From Candidatus Poribacteria bacterium (lineage in GTDB: Bacteria; Poribacteria; WGA-4E; WGA-3G), in the NCBI GenBank assembly GCA_022819945.1, contig JAJEGI010000106.1, forward strand, positions 1-48,093: 48,093 nt of DNA, given 5' to 3'. A program made the position numbers and the translations under genes. Below are positions 8,149 to 17,135 of the stretch, in pieces. The notes under the pieces are model-generated. The model ran no database searches. It was given only the letters and a program-made list of their open reading frames with translations, and had not been told where the DNA came from. The first letter of the stretch is position 1, and each line of letters begins with the position of its first letter.

Positions 8149-9771
8149 CTACGCCTGGTGGCGCCGTTGTCTGCGGCGTTCTTGGAGTTTGTCCCAGGGG
8201 TAGATAAAACAGCGATCCGCCCAGTCTCGGTAAAGTCCGGTGAGTTCTTCAAGTTTCTGTGGATGCTTCGCGGCGAGATCGTTAATTTCTGTCCGTTCTG
8301 CTTCCAGATCGTAGAGTTCCCAATCGCCGGGGAACTTACAAACCAGTTTCCATCCATCCTGACGGACTGCACAATTCCCCTCGTGTTCCCAATAGAGTAC
8401 CTCTTTACCGTTATCTTTTGCATCAAAAATTGGCACCAAACTTGTTCCCTCTAACGGCAAAATTGCCCCTGTGTTAAACAGTCCGCCATGTTCTTCAGGA
8501 TAAGTCGCGCCTGAGACCTCAAGACATGTTGCCATGATGTCTGGCAGTTGTCCGGGTTGATGCCTTAATTCTCCTGTAGATTTTATGGCATCGGGCCAAT
8601 GCGCTATTAACGGCGTAGCAATCCCACCTTCATGTACCCAGTGCTTGTACAATCGGAAGGGTGTATTGGATAGGTTCGCCCAGGGAACGCCGTAACTCTG
8701 ATAGGTGGTTTCGGGTCCTGGCATGATACCTGGATCATTGCCTCGATAGACGGGTTTGCCATCGGAAGTGGTCTCGGTGCTGATGAGTGAATCAGTGTCG
8801 CGTTTTGCGGGGGGGCCGCCGAGTTCTTCAGCACAACCGCCGTTATCGGCTAAAAATAAGATGAGGGTGTTGTCGAGTTGACCTGTCTCTTCTAATGTGT
8901 CAATAATTCGTCCAATGCCTGTATCCATCCGAGTGATTTGCGCCGCGTAGACTTCCATGCGGCGTTGATTCCACGCCTTATATTGTGCTTCACCCCAAGG
9001 GAGTTGGGAGGGATCTCGTGCTGTGAGCTGCCACGTCTCATCTAAAATTTTCATCTCTCGCATCCGTGAGAGTCGTTCTTCCCGGAGTTCATCCCACCCA
9101 GCGGCAAAACGTCCGTTGTAGCGTGCGATGTCTTCTTCGTGTGCATGCAGGGGCCAATGCGGTGCCGTATAAGCGACATAAGTAAAGAACGGACGTTCCG
9201 GTGTCTTGTCAACATGGTTTTGGATATACGTCGCTGCTTCATCGCTAACAGCATCCGTGAAGAAGTATCCTTCCGGGAGTTCATCATGTTGGATACGGGT
9301 GTTGTTGCGTGTGAGGGTATTCGGTTTCCAGAAGTTTGCGGCACCCGTGATGATACCATAATACTCGTCAAAACCGCGTTGACAGGGCCAACTGTGCTTG
9401 GGTCCATCGGGACCGGTGTGGCGTGAGATATGCCATTTACCGCTCATATACGTGCCGTAGCCTTCTGAACGAACTGCATCAGCAATAGTAATACAGCGGT
9501 CATTGAGGTCCCCGCGATAGCCGTCAAGTCCGTCGTCGCCCATCATGTGTCCGACCCCGGTTTGGTGGGGATGTAATCCGGTGAGCATAGATGCCCGGGA
9601 TGGACAGCAGCGTGCGGTATTGTAAAATTGCGTAAACCGTAGCCCGCCAGTGGCGAGTCGGTCAAGATTCGGGGTGTGGACTTCGCCGCCGTAGCAGCTT
9701 AAGTCGGAAAACCCCATGTCGTCATTGAGAATGAGGACGATATTCGGTTTTCTGTTTTCGTTTTCGTGCAT
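8149..9771 (-). CDS. Type I sulfatase (arylsulfatase family)
   Basis: A 540-aa enzyme of the alkaline-phosphatase superfamily that hydrolyses sulfate esters. N-terminal metal ligands are visible in NIVLILNDDMG (Asp17, Asp18). The formylglycine signature C-x-P-S-R is present as CCPSRASMLTG, with Cys55 as the residue to be oxidised. Further active-site motifs are GKWHIS and LFLADNGG (Asp-Asn metal ligands). The length is normal for the family. No signal peptide is seen at this start (MHENENRKPN), so the enzyme is either cytoplasmic or exported by an unrecognised route. Activation would need a formylglycine-generating enzyme encoded elsewhere. Sulfatases are abundant in marine bacteria that use sulfated polysaccharides; the substrate cannot be told. 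It is divergent from the phosphatidyltransferase at 9902. Confidence 0.93.
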   Translation of the reverse strand: MHENENRKPNIVLILNDDMGFSDLSCYGGEVHTPNLDRLATGGLRFTQFYNTARCCPSRASMLTGLHPHQTGVGHMMGDDGLDGYRGDLNDRCITIADAVRSEGYGTYMSGKWHISRHTGPDGPKHSWPCQRGFDEYYGIITGAANFWKPNTLTRNNTRIQHDELPEGYFFTDAVSDEAATYIQNHVDKTPERPFFTYVAYTAPHWPLHAHEEDIARYNGRFAAGWDELREERLSRMREMKILDETWQLTARDPSQLPWGEAQYKAWNQRRMEVYAAQITRMDTGIGRIIDTLEETGQLDNTLILFLADNGGCAEELGGPPAKRDTDSLISTETTSDGKPVYRGNDPGIMPGPETTYQSYGVPWANLSNTPFRLYKHWVHEGGIATPLIAHWPDAIKSTGELRHQPGQLPDIMATCLEVSGATYPEEHGGLFNTGAILPLEGTSLVPIFDAKDNGKEVLYWEHEGNCAVRQDGWKLVCKFPGDWELYDLEAERTEINDLAAKHPQKLEELTGLYRDWADRCFIYPWDKLQERRRQRRHQA

Positions 9772-9901
9772 AGAACAAGCACCTCTTTCGTTTGGAAAAT
9801 TAATGTTGTTTTCAACGATTCAGTATGTTAATATTAAAAGGAAGGCACTAAACCCAAATAAGATTACAGCACGGGAACCTCATCCAACAAGGAGTGAAAC
9901 C

Positions 9902-10504
9902 ATGATTGCGAATTTAATTACGCTCTTCCGCCTGATCCTCGTCTTTGTTGTGATCTCCCTTTTTGGACATCATGTCTATCTGGATATTTTGCTTGTCGGT
10001 TTGATCGGTTTGATCCTGTTTCTTGACGCAGTTGACGGTTATGTTGCTCGAAAACTGAACCAAACTTCTGATTTCGGTGCGCTGTTCGACATCATTGGCG
10101 ATCGGATTGTGGAATGTATCTTCTGGGTTTACTTCGCTGTTGTCGGACTGATCCCGTTTTGGATTCCGGTCATTGTGATCGCTCGCGGTTTTTTTACAGA
10201 TGGTTTGCGGAGTGCTGCCTTTGCGCAAGGCAAAACTGCCTTCGGTGAGAATACTATGATGTCTTCCAAATGGACGCGTGCTTTGACCAGTTCACGCATA
10301 AGCCGTGGTATCTACGGCATTGCGAAAGCAGTCGCTTTCATCTATCTTGGCGGTCTTATTGCCTTCAAAAATTCTGGGATCTATCCCGAATTAGTTGTTG
10401 GGTTGGAATTAGGAGGTGTGATTCTCTCCGTTGTGACTGTCGCTATGTGTTTAATCCGCGGACTCCCTGTTTTGGTTGATGGTTGGAAGTACGTCAAGGG
10501 GTAA
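9902..10504 (+). CDS. CDP-alcohol phosphatidyltransferase, PgsA-like
   Basis: A 200-aa integral membrane enzyme that transfers a phosphatidyl group from CDP-diacylglycerol to an alcohol acceptor. The family signature D-G-x2-A-R-x8-G-x3-D-x3-D is complete: DGYVAR at the start, then GALFDIIGD. Four to six hydrophobic segments are evident. The start at 9902 is preferred over upstream in-frame codons because AAGGAG lies 7 bases before it and the family N-terminus (MIANLITLFRL) begins there. The N-terminus resembles phosphatidylglycerophosphate synthases (N-x-x-T-x-x-R), which suggests PgsA, but the acceptor alcohol cannot be fixed from sequence alone. A second, distinct member of the family is encoded at 17933-18556. 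Confidence 0.85.
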   Translation: MIANLITLFRLILVFVVISLFGHHVYLDILLVGLIGLILFLDAVDGYVARKLNQTSDFGALFDIIGDRIVECIFWVYFAVVGLIPFWIPVIVIARGFFTDGLRSAAFAQGKTAFGENTMMSSKWTRALTSSRISRGIYGIAKAVAFIYLGGLIAFKNSGIYPELVVGLELGGVILSVVTVAMCLIRGLPVLVDGWKYVKG

Positions 10505-10548
10505 CGGCGGTTCGCCACAGTACTGACCTATTGAAGACCAAGTAGTTG

Positions 10549-13266
10549 TCATTTTCGCGACATGTGCGTGCGACTATCCGTATTTAATAGCAGACGACTC
10601 CCATCTTCGCTCGCAAGCGACGTAAAAAGCGATCTTGCTGCTGAATACGCCTCTGCTGGAAGTATCCGATTCTTAAGGGTAAACATGAGTCGATACGTGA
10701 TAACATTCTCAACCTGTCTGTACTGCCTACTCAGTTCTGCACTCTCTATAGTGTGGTGAATGTCCTCTGGCAGTGTAACTGTCCACTCCTTTGGTATCTG
10801 GATGCGGATTGTCTTTTCAATTTCCATTGGGTATCCGAAATCTAAGGAATAGGTGCGTTGTTCGCTGGCAAAGATTTCAGCATAGTCCGCGAATTCATCG
10901 ATTGGTAAGGGCAGTATCATGTCATTTCCTACCCATGTTCCATAATTCTCAACACGGAAACCGAGATTAATCGTGACTGGTGCGTTTAGATCGTCGAGAT
11001 CAGATATTTCGTGCCACACTACCTGAATTCCTGGGAATTGCTGGCTGAGTTCAGTCGCTAAGGTTGTTTTCCGAAGCGTCGGATGTATCTGTTGATACGC
11101 CCATCGTGTATCTAAGTCATATTGTCCATTTGTCTGGATGGACAGTGTACCTTGTAGATTCCGTTCGCTGTCAAGTGCCAATTCCGTTGTGCTGACAAGT
11201 CGGTTAGATTCTGGCGGGAAAATGGGTGTCTCCACAAATTCGCCGTATGTATCGGAGATGAGAAATCCTGTCCGTCCTTGTGCGTTATATGGCAGGTCGC
11301 CATAACTACAAGTTGAGGCTGTGGGATCCAACCAGATATAAGTATCTGCCCCGGTAGGAACAGCAGCAATCATGTGGTTAAACTGGCTAAGCGACGGTAG
11401 TGTTGTATCTATGCGTTCGTGCGGTGCGAGCCCCATCAGAACAGGATATGCCTTGATCCCTGCTAAATCGAGCATTGAAATGAGGAGCGTAGTTTTATCT
11501 TTGCAATCTCCATATTGCATTTGAAAAACTTCGGTGGCAGGTGTGGGTTGGTAAGCACTCTGTCCGAGCTCAATACCGACGTATCGAATCTTGGTGGCGA
11601 CAAATTGGTAGATAGCACGGATCTTTTCCGCTTCCGTCGTCAGATTTCTGGTTAGCTGCTGGACCTTTTCCTGAATATCAATATCAGGGATATACCTCCC
11701 TTTCGCAAGTTCTTTATACCAGGTATAGACGTTGTCCCAACTTTCAATTGAAGTATAGCGTAAACGCGGCACGATGTCGTTAATATGCGGCATGCCTTCT
11801 TCGAGAGTGAGTCCGGGCATCTCGCCGTATTTCCAGATCTGGACAACGGTGTCGTTTTCTGTGTAGGATATGTCTGGGTCTTTCGGATTTGGGTCGTTAG
11901 CGATTCTCCATTCAAAGTGCCATGTTTTCGGCATCTGAAGCGCGTAGACGGTTTCCAATGTCGTCTCTGTTGCCTGAAAATTGTATCCACCTGTAATCCA
12001 TGTCTCACCTGCGGGGACTTTATCTTCCAGGGTTACCTGATATTCGATGCAGACCCCCGGTGCGAGACCAACCATTGAGATTACCCTCCACATAGCGTCA
12101 GAATAAAGATTTTGGGACAATAATCCGGGTGGTGTTACGTCGTTAAATGCCTCATCTGGCGGTTGCAAGACTGTACCATCTGGTGTGATTGTTCTTGCAA
12201 TGTTCACGCCGATATTTTGTGCGGTGGGTTGGTAAGGAATAGCAATGTCCCCATATTTCTGAATGCCTCTTTCGGTGAGGATTTTAACGACTTGGTGCGT
12301 CGTGTAACGCGACTGTCCTGTTGGTAGCACATCATGACTGAAATGGTTGAATAGAACGAGCGTATCAGCGTCAGGATAGTCCGTTGTGTCTGGTGCGTTC
12401 GCGATAATCTGTTCAACGTCCGGACTCAGAAGCGTGACAGGTGGAACATCAGCGACCTGTACGGGACTAAGATTTAACTGTGTAAGCACTTGGAGTCGCG
12501 TCAAAGCGAGGAGATTATCTGGCTCGATTTCCAAGATTTGCTGGTATTGTAGTTGTGCTTCAAAGTAACGCTGTCGGTCTTCATAGAGTGCAGCGAGTTG
12601 CTCTCTTGCCCATGTATCCGTCGGAAAAAATCGAATTGACTCCCGTAATTCTGCGATAGCCTCGCCGAGTTTACCTTGTTCGAGATAGATTAGCGCCAAG
12701 TAGTTGTGTAAATTTTCGCTTTCGGGACGTTCACATTTCGGGTCAAGTGCTAATGCCCTGTGAAGCACTTCAACGCCTTCATCAAAACGCTGGAGTTGTT
12801 TGTAGGCTAAACCGAGATGGTTCAAGGCGTAGAGGTTGTCCGCTGTAACAGCGAGAACGCGTTCATAGTGCTCGGCAGCGGTAGCATAATCGCTTAATTT
12901 TTCAGAGATGTATCCGACATAGTTAAGGGCTGCGATATTGTTCGGTTTAAGTGCCAAAAAAGCAATAAATGCGTTCCGGGCGTTTTCGTATTCCTGAAGT
13001 TGGAAGTATATTTCGGCTATTTTGCGTTGCACCTCGCTGGCATCTGGTCGGATTGCGATGGCGGCTTGGTAAGCGGTGAGTGCTGCGCGTAGGTCTCCGT
13101 GTTGGAGTTCACTATTGCCTGTTTCGACTTGCTCGCGCCACTGACGATTCCGCTCAATCAACGGGTCAATCACTGCAGGGGTAGACGGATTTTTCGAGAA
13201 AATCGTGCATCCAGTGATGAGGAAAAGTAGGCTTAACAGCGAAAATATGTAATTTTTATGAACCAT
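10549..13266 (-). CDS. TPR lipoprotein with DUF3857 and transglutaminase-like domains
   Basis: A 905-aa predicted lipoprotein with a lipobox LITGC (Cys20). Residues about 38-265 contain tandem tetratricopeptide repeats (for example PNNIAALNYVGYISEKL and DNLYALNHLGLAYKQL). Residues about 300-480 match the DUF3857 pattern, and about 520-690 a transglutaminase-like cysteine protease fold. Its probable triad is Cys in MQYGDCKDKTTLL, His in FNHMIAAV and Asp in WLDPTAS. A C-terminal beta-rich domain follows. DUF3857-transglutaminase proteins are common envelope proteins of Bacteroidota and allied phyla and may remodel or crosslink proteins, though biochemical roles are poorly known. The addition of an N-terminal TPR array is a frequent architecture. 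MazG lies just upstream on the same strand, 37 bases away. Confidence 0.88.
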   Translation of the reverse strand: MVHKNYIFSLLSLLFLITGCTIFSKNPSTPAVIDPLIERNRQWREQVETGNSELQHGDLRAALTAYQAAIAIRPDASEVQRKIAEIYFQLQEYENARNAFIAFLALKPNNIAALNYVGYISEKLSDYATAAEHYERVLAVTADNLYALNHLGLAYKQLQRFDEGVEVLHRALALDPKCERPESENLHNYLALIYLEQGKLGEAIAELRESIRFFPTDTWAREQLAALYEDRQRYFEAQLQYQQILEIEPDNLLALTRLQVLTQLNLSPVQVADVPPVTLLSPDVEQIIANAPDTTDYPDADTLVLFNHFSHDVLPTGQSRYTTHQVVKILTERGIQKYGDIAIPYQPTAQNIGVNIARTITPDGTVLQPPDEAFNDVTPPGLLSQNLYSDAMWRVISMVGLAPGVCIEYQVTLEDKVPAGETWITGGYNFQATETTLETVYALQMPKTWHFEWRIANDPNPKDPDISYTENDTVVQIWKYGEMPGLTLEEGMPHINDIVPRLRYTSIESWDNVYTWYKELAKGRYIPDIDIQEKVQQLTRNLTTEAEKIRAIYQFVATKIRYVGIELGQSAYQPTPATEVFQMQYGDCKDKTTLLISMLDLAGIKAYPVLMGLAPHERIDTTLPSLSQFNHMIAAVPTGADTYIWLDPTASTCSYGDLPYNAQGRTGFLISDTYGEFVETPIFPPESNRLVSTTELALDSERNLQGTLSIQTNGQYDLDTRWAYQQIHPTLRKTTLATELSQQFPGIQVVWHEISDLDDLNAPVTINLGFRVENYGTWVGNDMILPLPIDEFADYAEIFASEQRTYSLDFGYPMEIEKTIRIQIPKEWTVTLPEDIHHTIESAELSRQYRQVENVITYRLMFTLKNRILPAEAYSAARSLFTSLASEDGSRLLLNTDSRTHMSRK

Positions 13267-13303
13267 TATTGTTTATCTCCGCCAGCGGTTAGATGCCCGA
13301 TAC

Positions 13304-13642
13304 TCAGTTTTTCTGGAGTTTTGGGTTTCCGCTGTGGCGCTCCTTATCTCGCCGGGTTTTTTTCTCCAAATTTTTTTTGAATGCATCTTCAAGTTCAACG
13401 CCTGTTTGATTCGCAAGACACATAAGCACAAATAGGATATCCGCCATTTCCTCAGCTATATCAAGGTTTTTCTCGTTTTCTTTGAAACTCTGTTCGCCAT
13501 ATTGACGCGCCATAATCCGTGCTAACTCTCCGACTTCTTCCATAAGGATGGCGGTATTGGTTAATTCCGAGAAATACCGGATGCCAAGGGTGTGGATCCA
13601 GTCGTCTACAATCTTTTGGCAATTTTCGAGTGTATAGTCCAT
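13304..13642 (-). CDS. MazG-like nucleotide pyrophosphohydrolase
   Basis: A 112-aa all-helical protein that hydrolyses nucleoside triphosphates to monophosphates and pyrophosphate. The metal-binding motif is visible as MEEVGELARIMAR (E-E-x-x-E) followed by IAEEMADILFVLMCLANQ (E-x-x-D). It is the size of a single-domain MazG-like enzyme, half the length of the two-domain housekeeping MazG. The C-terminal tail is basic (EKKTRRDKERH). It is probably cytoplasmic housekeeping (cleansing of aberrant dNTPs). It reads into the TPR lipoprotein gene after 37 bases, so cotranscription is possible, but the two roles show no obvious relation. Confidence 0.88.
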   Translation of the reverse strand: MDYTLENCQKIVDDWIHTLGIRYFSELTNTAILMEEVGELARIMARQYGEQSFKENEKNLDIAEEMADILFVLMCLANQTGVELEDAFKKNLEKKTRRDKERHSGNPKLQKN

Positions 13643-13840
13643 ATCTATCAGCCTATCTCCACTTTAGTGACATGTATGCAAGCCTTACGCGACTATTTAA
13701 TATAAGTATTTAGGGGCGATAGCATTTGCAGCACGGAATTTGCGTGAATTCTCACCACTCATATTGTAGCAGCACCTGCAAGGAAAGTAAACTTTTTTCT
13801 CTCAATGCCCGTTCAAATGAACAATTAAAACGGAAATCCC

Positions 13841-13869
13841 TTGATTTTTCTGGGAACGTGATATATACT
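13841..13869 (+). promoter_or_regulatory. Predicted sigma70 promoter for the PhyH gene
   Basis: TTGATT (13841-13846), a 17-base spacer and TATACT (13864-13869). It lies about 75 bases before the chosen ATG at 13946, in the otherwise empty gap between the divergent MazG and PhyH genes. Confidence 0.55.
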
Positions 13870-13945
13870 CTTAAATGCAATTTCATTTAGGAGGAGAGAT
13901 TCACACCATTTAGTGATTGCACTGGATAGGTTAAGGAGAGATCGT

Positions 13946-14686
13946 ATGGGACTTACAACCGAAGAACAACAATTTTATGAAACAAACGGCTATCTCCTGA
14001 AAAAAGGGCTTGTTTCTGCAGAAGACATCGCTCGGATTCAGGAGGAAATCGAAGATATTCACAACCGTATGGCAGAACAACCCACCGATGGTATTGGAAT
14101 TTCGTGGGAAGTCTATGATTCGGACGATCATCCGCCGCGTATTAAGCAGTTAATGCACAGCGAGTTGGTTAGCCCAACCCTCAATCGTCTGCTTCGCTGC
14201 GATGATATGTTGGATATATTGGAAGCGTTAATGGGTGAAGATATTTCGCTGTATCACAGCAAATTGCTACCGAAAGCGGGTGGTGATGGAACGGCTATTC
14301 CATGGCATCAAGACTATGCTTACTGGAAAAACGATCATAACAAACCTGTCATGATTAACTGTCAGTTGGCAATCAGCGAGGCGAACCTTGAGAACGGTTG
14401 CATTCAGTTTGTCCCTGGTAGCCACAATTGGGGCTTGCAAGAACACGAACGGAAGCAACAGACATTCGGCGTTTTTCTTCCTGGCCACTATCAAGAACGA
14501 GAAGACGCTGTCGCTCTTGAAATGAAACCCGGAGACGGTGTCTTTTTTAACGCTCTGATTATTCACGGCTCAGCACCGAATAATTCGCCGAATGACCGAC
14601 TGATGAACACCTTCGCTTACAACGTAACCGGCAACGGTGCAACCCAATCTCGTGAAGTCTTACGTGGGAAACCTCTTGACGTATAA
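13946..14686 (+). CDS. Phytanoyl-CoA dioxygenase (PhyH) family protein
   Basis: A 246-aa Fe(II)/2-oxoglutarate-dependent oxygenase. The double-stranded beta-helix metal triad is visible: His and Asp in IPWHQDYAYW, and the distal His in ALIIHGSAPNN. The 2-oxoglutarate-binding Arg is expected in NDRLMNTFAYN. The ATG at 13946 with AAGGAG 7 bases upstream is preferred to an in-frame GTG at 13913. PhyH-like enzymes hydroxylate diverse substrates (phytanoyl-CoA, ectoine, halogenated or amino-acid compounds), so the substrate is open. A second, distinct PhyH is encoded at 30286. Large PhyH families are characteristic of Poribacteria and some other marine lineages (general knowledge). Confidence 0.88.
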   Translation: MGLTTEEQQFYETNGYLLKKGLVSAEDIARIQEEIEDIHNRMAEQPTDGIGISWEVYDSDDHPPRIKQLMHSELVSPTLNRLLRCDDMLDILEALMGEDISLYHSKLLPKAGGDGTAIPWHQDYAYWKNDHNKPVMINCQLAISEANLENGCIQFVPGSHNWGLQEHERKQQTFGVFLPGHYQEREDAVALEMKPGDGVFFNALIIHGSAPNNSPNDRLMNTFAYNVTGNGATQSREVLRGKPLDV

Positions 14687-14786
14687 GAAAGTGAGCGTAC
14701 CGTTCTTACGAAAGATACTTCCCTGCGAACCTGCCACTAAAATTTACGGTGTTGTGTCAGAAAGGTTGTATAGAGGAGGAAATATC

Positions 14787-15797
14787 ATGGAAGTCAAAAA
14801 AGTCATCAATGTTTGGAAGATCCTCTGGGTTTTGTTTATTGCTATTGCAATAGGGTGTGGGGAAGAGAACCCGACTGACACAAACACTGCGCCACGCATT
14901 TTGACATTTGAAGCAGAGTCAGATATAATTGTACCTGGTGCAGAAGTACAGATCTATCTGGAAGCATCCGACCTCGAAAACGATATACTATCATATACTT
15001 GGTCAGTTACGGATGGTGAGTTGATAGAGAACGCCTCTGGCGCGATCTGGCACGCGCCTGAAACCGAGCGTAAGTACCAGATTGAAGTTACAATAAGTGA
15101 CGGTGAAAACACGACAACAAGCACACTTGATATACAAGTGTGGCGAATCCGACCCGGCAATTACTATCCATTGGCGGTGGGGAACATCTGGCATTATCGC
15201 GATGATAGCGGCAGTGAAATCACTTTTGAAATCATAGATACCATTCAGATTCAACGCGCAGGTGGGAAAACCGTCGAGAGTTTCGTGCTTCAGAAATCAA
15301 GTACGGAGGAAGGATTAGAGAACATCGTGAATTACTCTTACCTCGGTCCGCTTCTTGATGAAAATGGTGAGGTATCAGGTATTGTGCAGCACGCCCAGAA
15401 CACTACGTCCGGCACAGGCGACACAATCCTGTTTGAGCCATTTCTCCCGCTATACCAATTTCCACTTATCCCTGGCGAGAAATGGGATGTGAACTTCCAA
15501 GCGAAATTAGTACCCGAACTCTTTCCAATTGGCGGTGGGCTTGATGAATTCGAGGTGCTATCAGAAGAAACAGTGACTGTACCCGCCGGAACTTTTGAAC
15601 ATGTCTTTCAGGTTCAGGAATCCTTTCGGTGGGGTTTTGATATTGGCAATCAGGATTTCCCACTTGATATCACCGTCGTAAACAAATGGATTGCCCCCGA
15701 TGTCGGTATCATTAAATTCACGCAGTCTCAGACCCGTGGCGAGTTGACAGTTGACACTGTTTTTGAACTCAATTCCTTTAAATTGGTGCAAAATTAA
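14787..15797 (+). CDS. Ig-like domain lipoprotein
   Basis: A 336-aa predicted lipoprotein with a hydrophobic N-terminus ending AIGC (Cys24). Residues about 30-120 form a PKD/Ig-like domain (YTWSVTDGEL, YQIEVTISDGEN). A spacer then leads to a beta-rich C-terminal domain starting RPGNYYPLAVGNIWHY. The xxYPLxxGNxWxY pattern recurs in uncharacterised secreted proteins of many environmental bacteria. The start is chosen at 14787, where GAGGAGG lies 8 bases upstream and the lipoprotein signal begins; the longer frame overlaps the PhyH gene. It is four bases before the MetE-like gene, so the two are probably cotranscribed. Function unknown; a cell-surface role is likely. Confidence 0.75.
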   Translation: MEVKKVINVWKILWVLFIAIAIGCGEENPTDTNTAPRILTFEAESDIIVPGAEVQIYLEASDLENDILSYTWSVTDGELIENASGAIWHAPETERKYQIEVTISDGENTTTSTLDIQVWRIRPGNYYPLAVGNIWHYRDDSGSEITFEIIDTIQIQRAGGKTVESFVLQKSSTEEGLENIVNYSYLGPLLDENGEVSGIVQHAQNTTSGTGDTILFEPFLPLYQFPLIPGEKWDVNFQAKLVPELFPIGGGLDEFEVLSEETVTVPAGTFEHVFQVQESFRWGFDIGNQDFPLDITVVNKWIAPDVGIIKFTQSQTRGELTVDTVFELNSFKLVQN

Positions 15798-15801
15798 ACC
15801 T

Positions 15802-16821
15802 GTGAACACTTCAACGAAAAAACCAGAAATTTTAACCACAACTGTTGGCTCTTATCCTGTACCGGCATGGCTTCTGTCAATGCCGACGGAACAGTCGCTT
15901 CTTGATGCAACGCGCGTTGTCGTGGACACCCAGCGGCAACGCGGCGTTGACCTACCAACGGATGGAGAACTCTACCGATTTGATCCGAACCATCCAGATA
16001 CCAACGGAATGATTGATTATTTCATTCGACCACTTTCTGGCGTAAGGGGCGAGGTCGGAAGGCAGGAATGGCACGAATTTAGGCAGATGCAGACGATGTT
16101 GTTTCGGGCGAAACCTGCAGGCGTTGTTGAGGGCGCGTTAGGAGAAGGCACGTTAAACCTTGTTTCCGATTGCGAGCGTGCCGTGAGCGTCGCTGGTCAA
16201 AAGATCAAATTTACGGTAACGAGTCCGTACATGCTTGCCCGGACGTTACTGGATAAACATTACGGCGACTTTGACACAATGCTTACCGCCTTGGCAGAGG
16301 TTTTAGCGGCACAGGTGCGCGAACTGGATTGTGCTTGTCTCCAAATTGATGAGGCGAATATACCGGGTAACCCAGAAGATGGCCCTCGCGCCGCTGCGGC
16401 GATTAATATTGTCCTTGATGCGTTTGATGGAGAAAAGGCAGTTCACTTTTGCTTTGGCAACTATGGCGGACAAGTTATCCAAAAAGGCAGCTGGAAGACG
16501 CTGACTGACTTCTTGAATACACTCCGATGCGATCATCTCGTTTTGGAGCTGCAACACCGCCCTGAAGATGATCTTGAGGCCCTTAAAGCAGTTACATCAA
16601 ATATCGTTCTCGGTATCGGCGTGATCGATGTGAAGGTTAATCCGATTGAGACCGCTGATGATGTGGCATCCAGTATAGAAAAAGCCGAAAAAGTATTGGG
16701 AACCGGGCGAATTGGTTGGGTGCATCCGGATTGTGGGTTTTGGATGCTGCAACGCTCCGTGGTAGATCGGAAGATAGAGGCACTCGTACAAGGCAGGGAT
16801 AGATACTTGGGACTTACTTAG
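15802..16821 (+). CDS. MetE C-terminal-like (UROD/MetE-like superfamily) protein
   Basis: A 339-aa protein related to the C-terminal catalytic half of cobalamin-independent methionine synthase. Characteristic features are the N-terminal TTTVGSYPVPAWL, a probable Zn site contributed by His and Cys in VHFCFGNYGG and by Cys in VHPDCGFWML, and the barrel segment LQIDEANIPG. It lacks the N-terminal half of MetE, like archaeal MetE and several methylcobalamin or small-molecule methyltransferases, so the methyl donor is uncertain. Alternative roles include methyl transfer in one-carbon or osmolyte metabolism. The start is a GTG just four bases after the preceding stop, which suggests translational coupling; no strong ribosome binding site is seen. 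Confidence 0.82.
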   Translation: MNTSTKKPEILTTTVGSYPVPAWLLSMPTEQSLLDATRVVVDTQRQRGVDLPTDGELYRFDPNHPDTNGMIDYFIRPLSGVRGEVGRQEWHEFRQMQTMLFRAKPAGVVEGALGEGTLNLVSDCERAVSVAGQKIKFTVTSPYMLARTLLDKHYGDFDTMLTALAEVLAAQVRELDCACLQIDEANIPGNPEDGPRAAAAINIVLDAFDGEKAVHFCFGNYGGQVIQKGSWKTLTDFLNTLRCDHLVLELQHRPEDDLEALKAVTSNIVLGIGVIDVKVNPIETADDVASSIEKAEKVLGTGRIGWVHPDCGFWMLQRSVVDRKIEALVQGRDRYLGLT

Positions 16822-16845
16822 CAAAAAAAAAAAAGAGAGTCATAG

Positions 16846-17124
16846 ATGTTTGAAATTCAACTGCCAGCATTGAAAAGGTTTCAGAATGTCGCTGGTACTG
16901 CTGCAGGAATAGGTTTTATCCTGGGTCTATTGGTTCCCGCTGTGGCTATCTTCATTCTACACTGGCACTGTCCGTTTGGAGAGGGTATCCTTCAGATTAG
17001 TGGATTTTTGGCAGTGACGGGGCTCGGAAGTGCTATTGTCGTAGGCAATTTTACTGCGCTCATCATAATTGGGGTTGCAAAATATCGCCAATGGCTATCG
17101 AATTTATCAAAAAAAAGGAGATAA
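16846..17124 (+). CDS. Small membrane protein with two transmembrane segments
   Basis: A 92-aa unrecognised protein. Two hydrophobic segments are apparent, roughly residues 20-42 (IGFILGLLVPAVAIFILHW) and 52-78 (FLAVTGLGSAIVVGNFTALI). They are flanked by charged ends, including the basic tail LSKKRR. The upstream sequence contains an uninterrupted run of 12 A (16823-16834) and only a weak ribosome binding site. It lies between the MetE-like and TSUP transporter genes, with 11 bases to the latter, and could be part of the same operon. Function unknown; it might be an accessory to the transporter, but nothing in the sequence demonstrates that. Confidence 0.6.
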   Translation: MFEIQLPALKRFQNVAGTAAGIGFILGLLVPAVAIFILHWHCPFGEGILQISGFLAVTGLGSAIVVGNFTALIIIGVAKYRQWLSNLSKKRR

Positions 17125-17135
17125 CAAAGATTTAA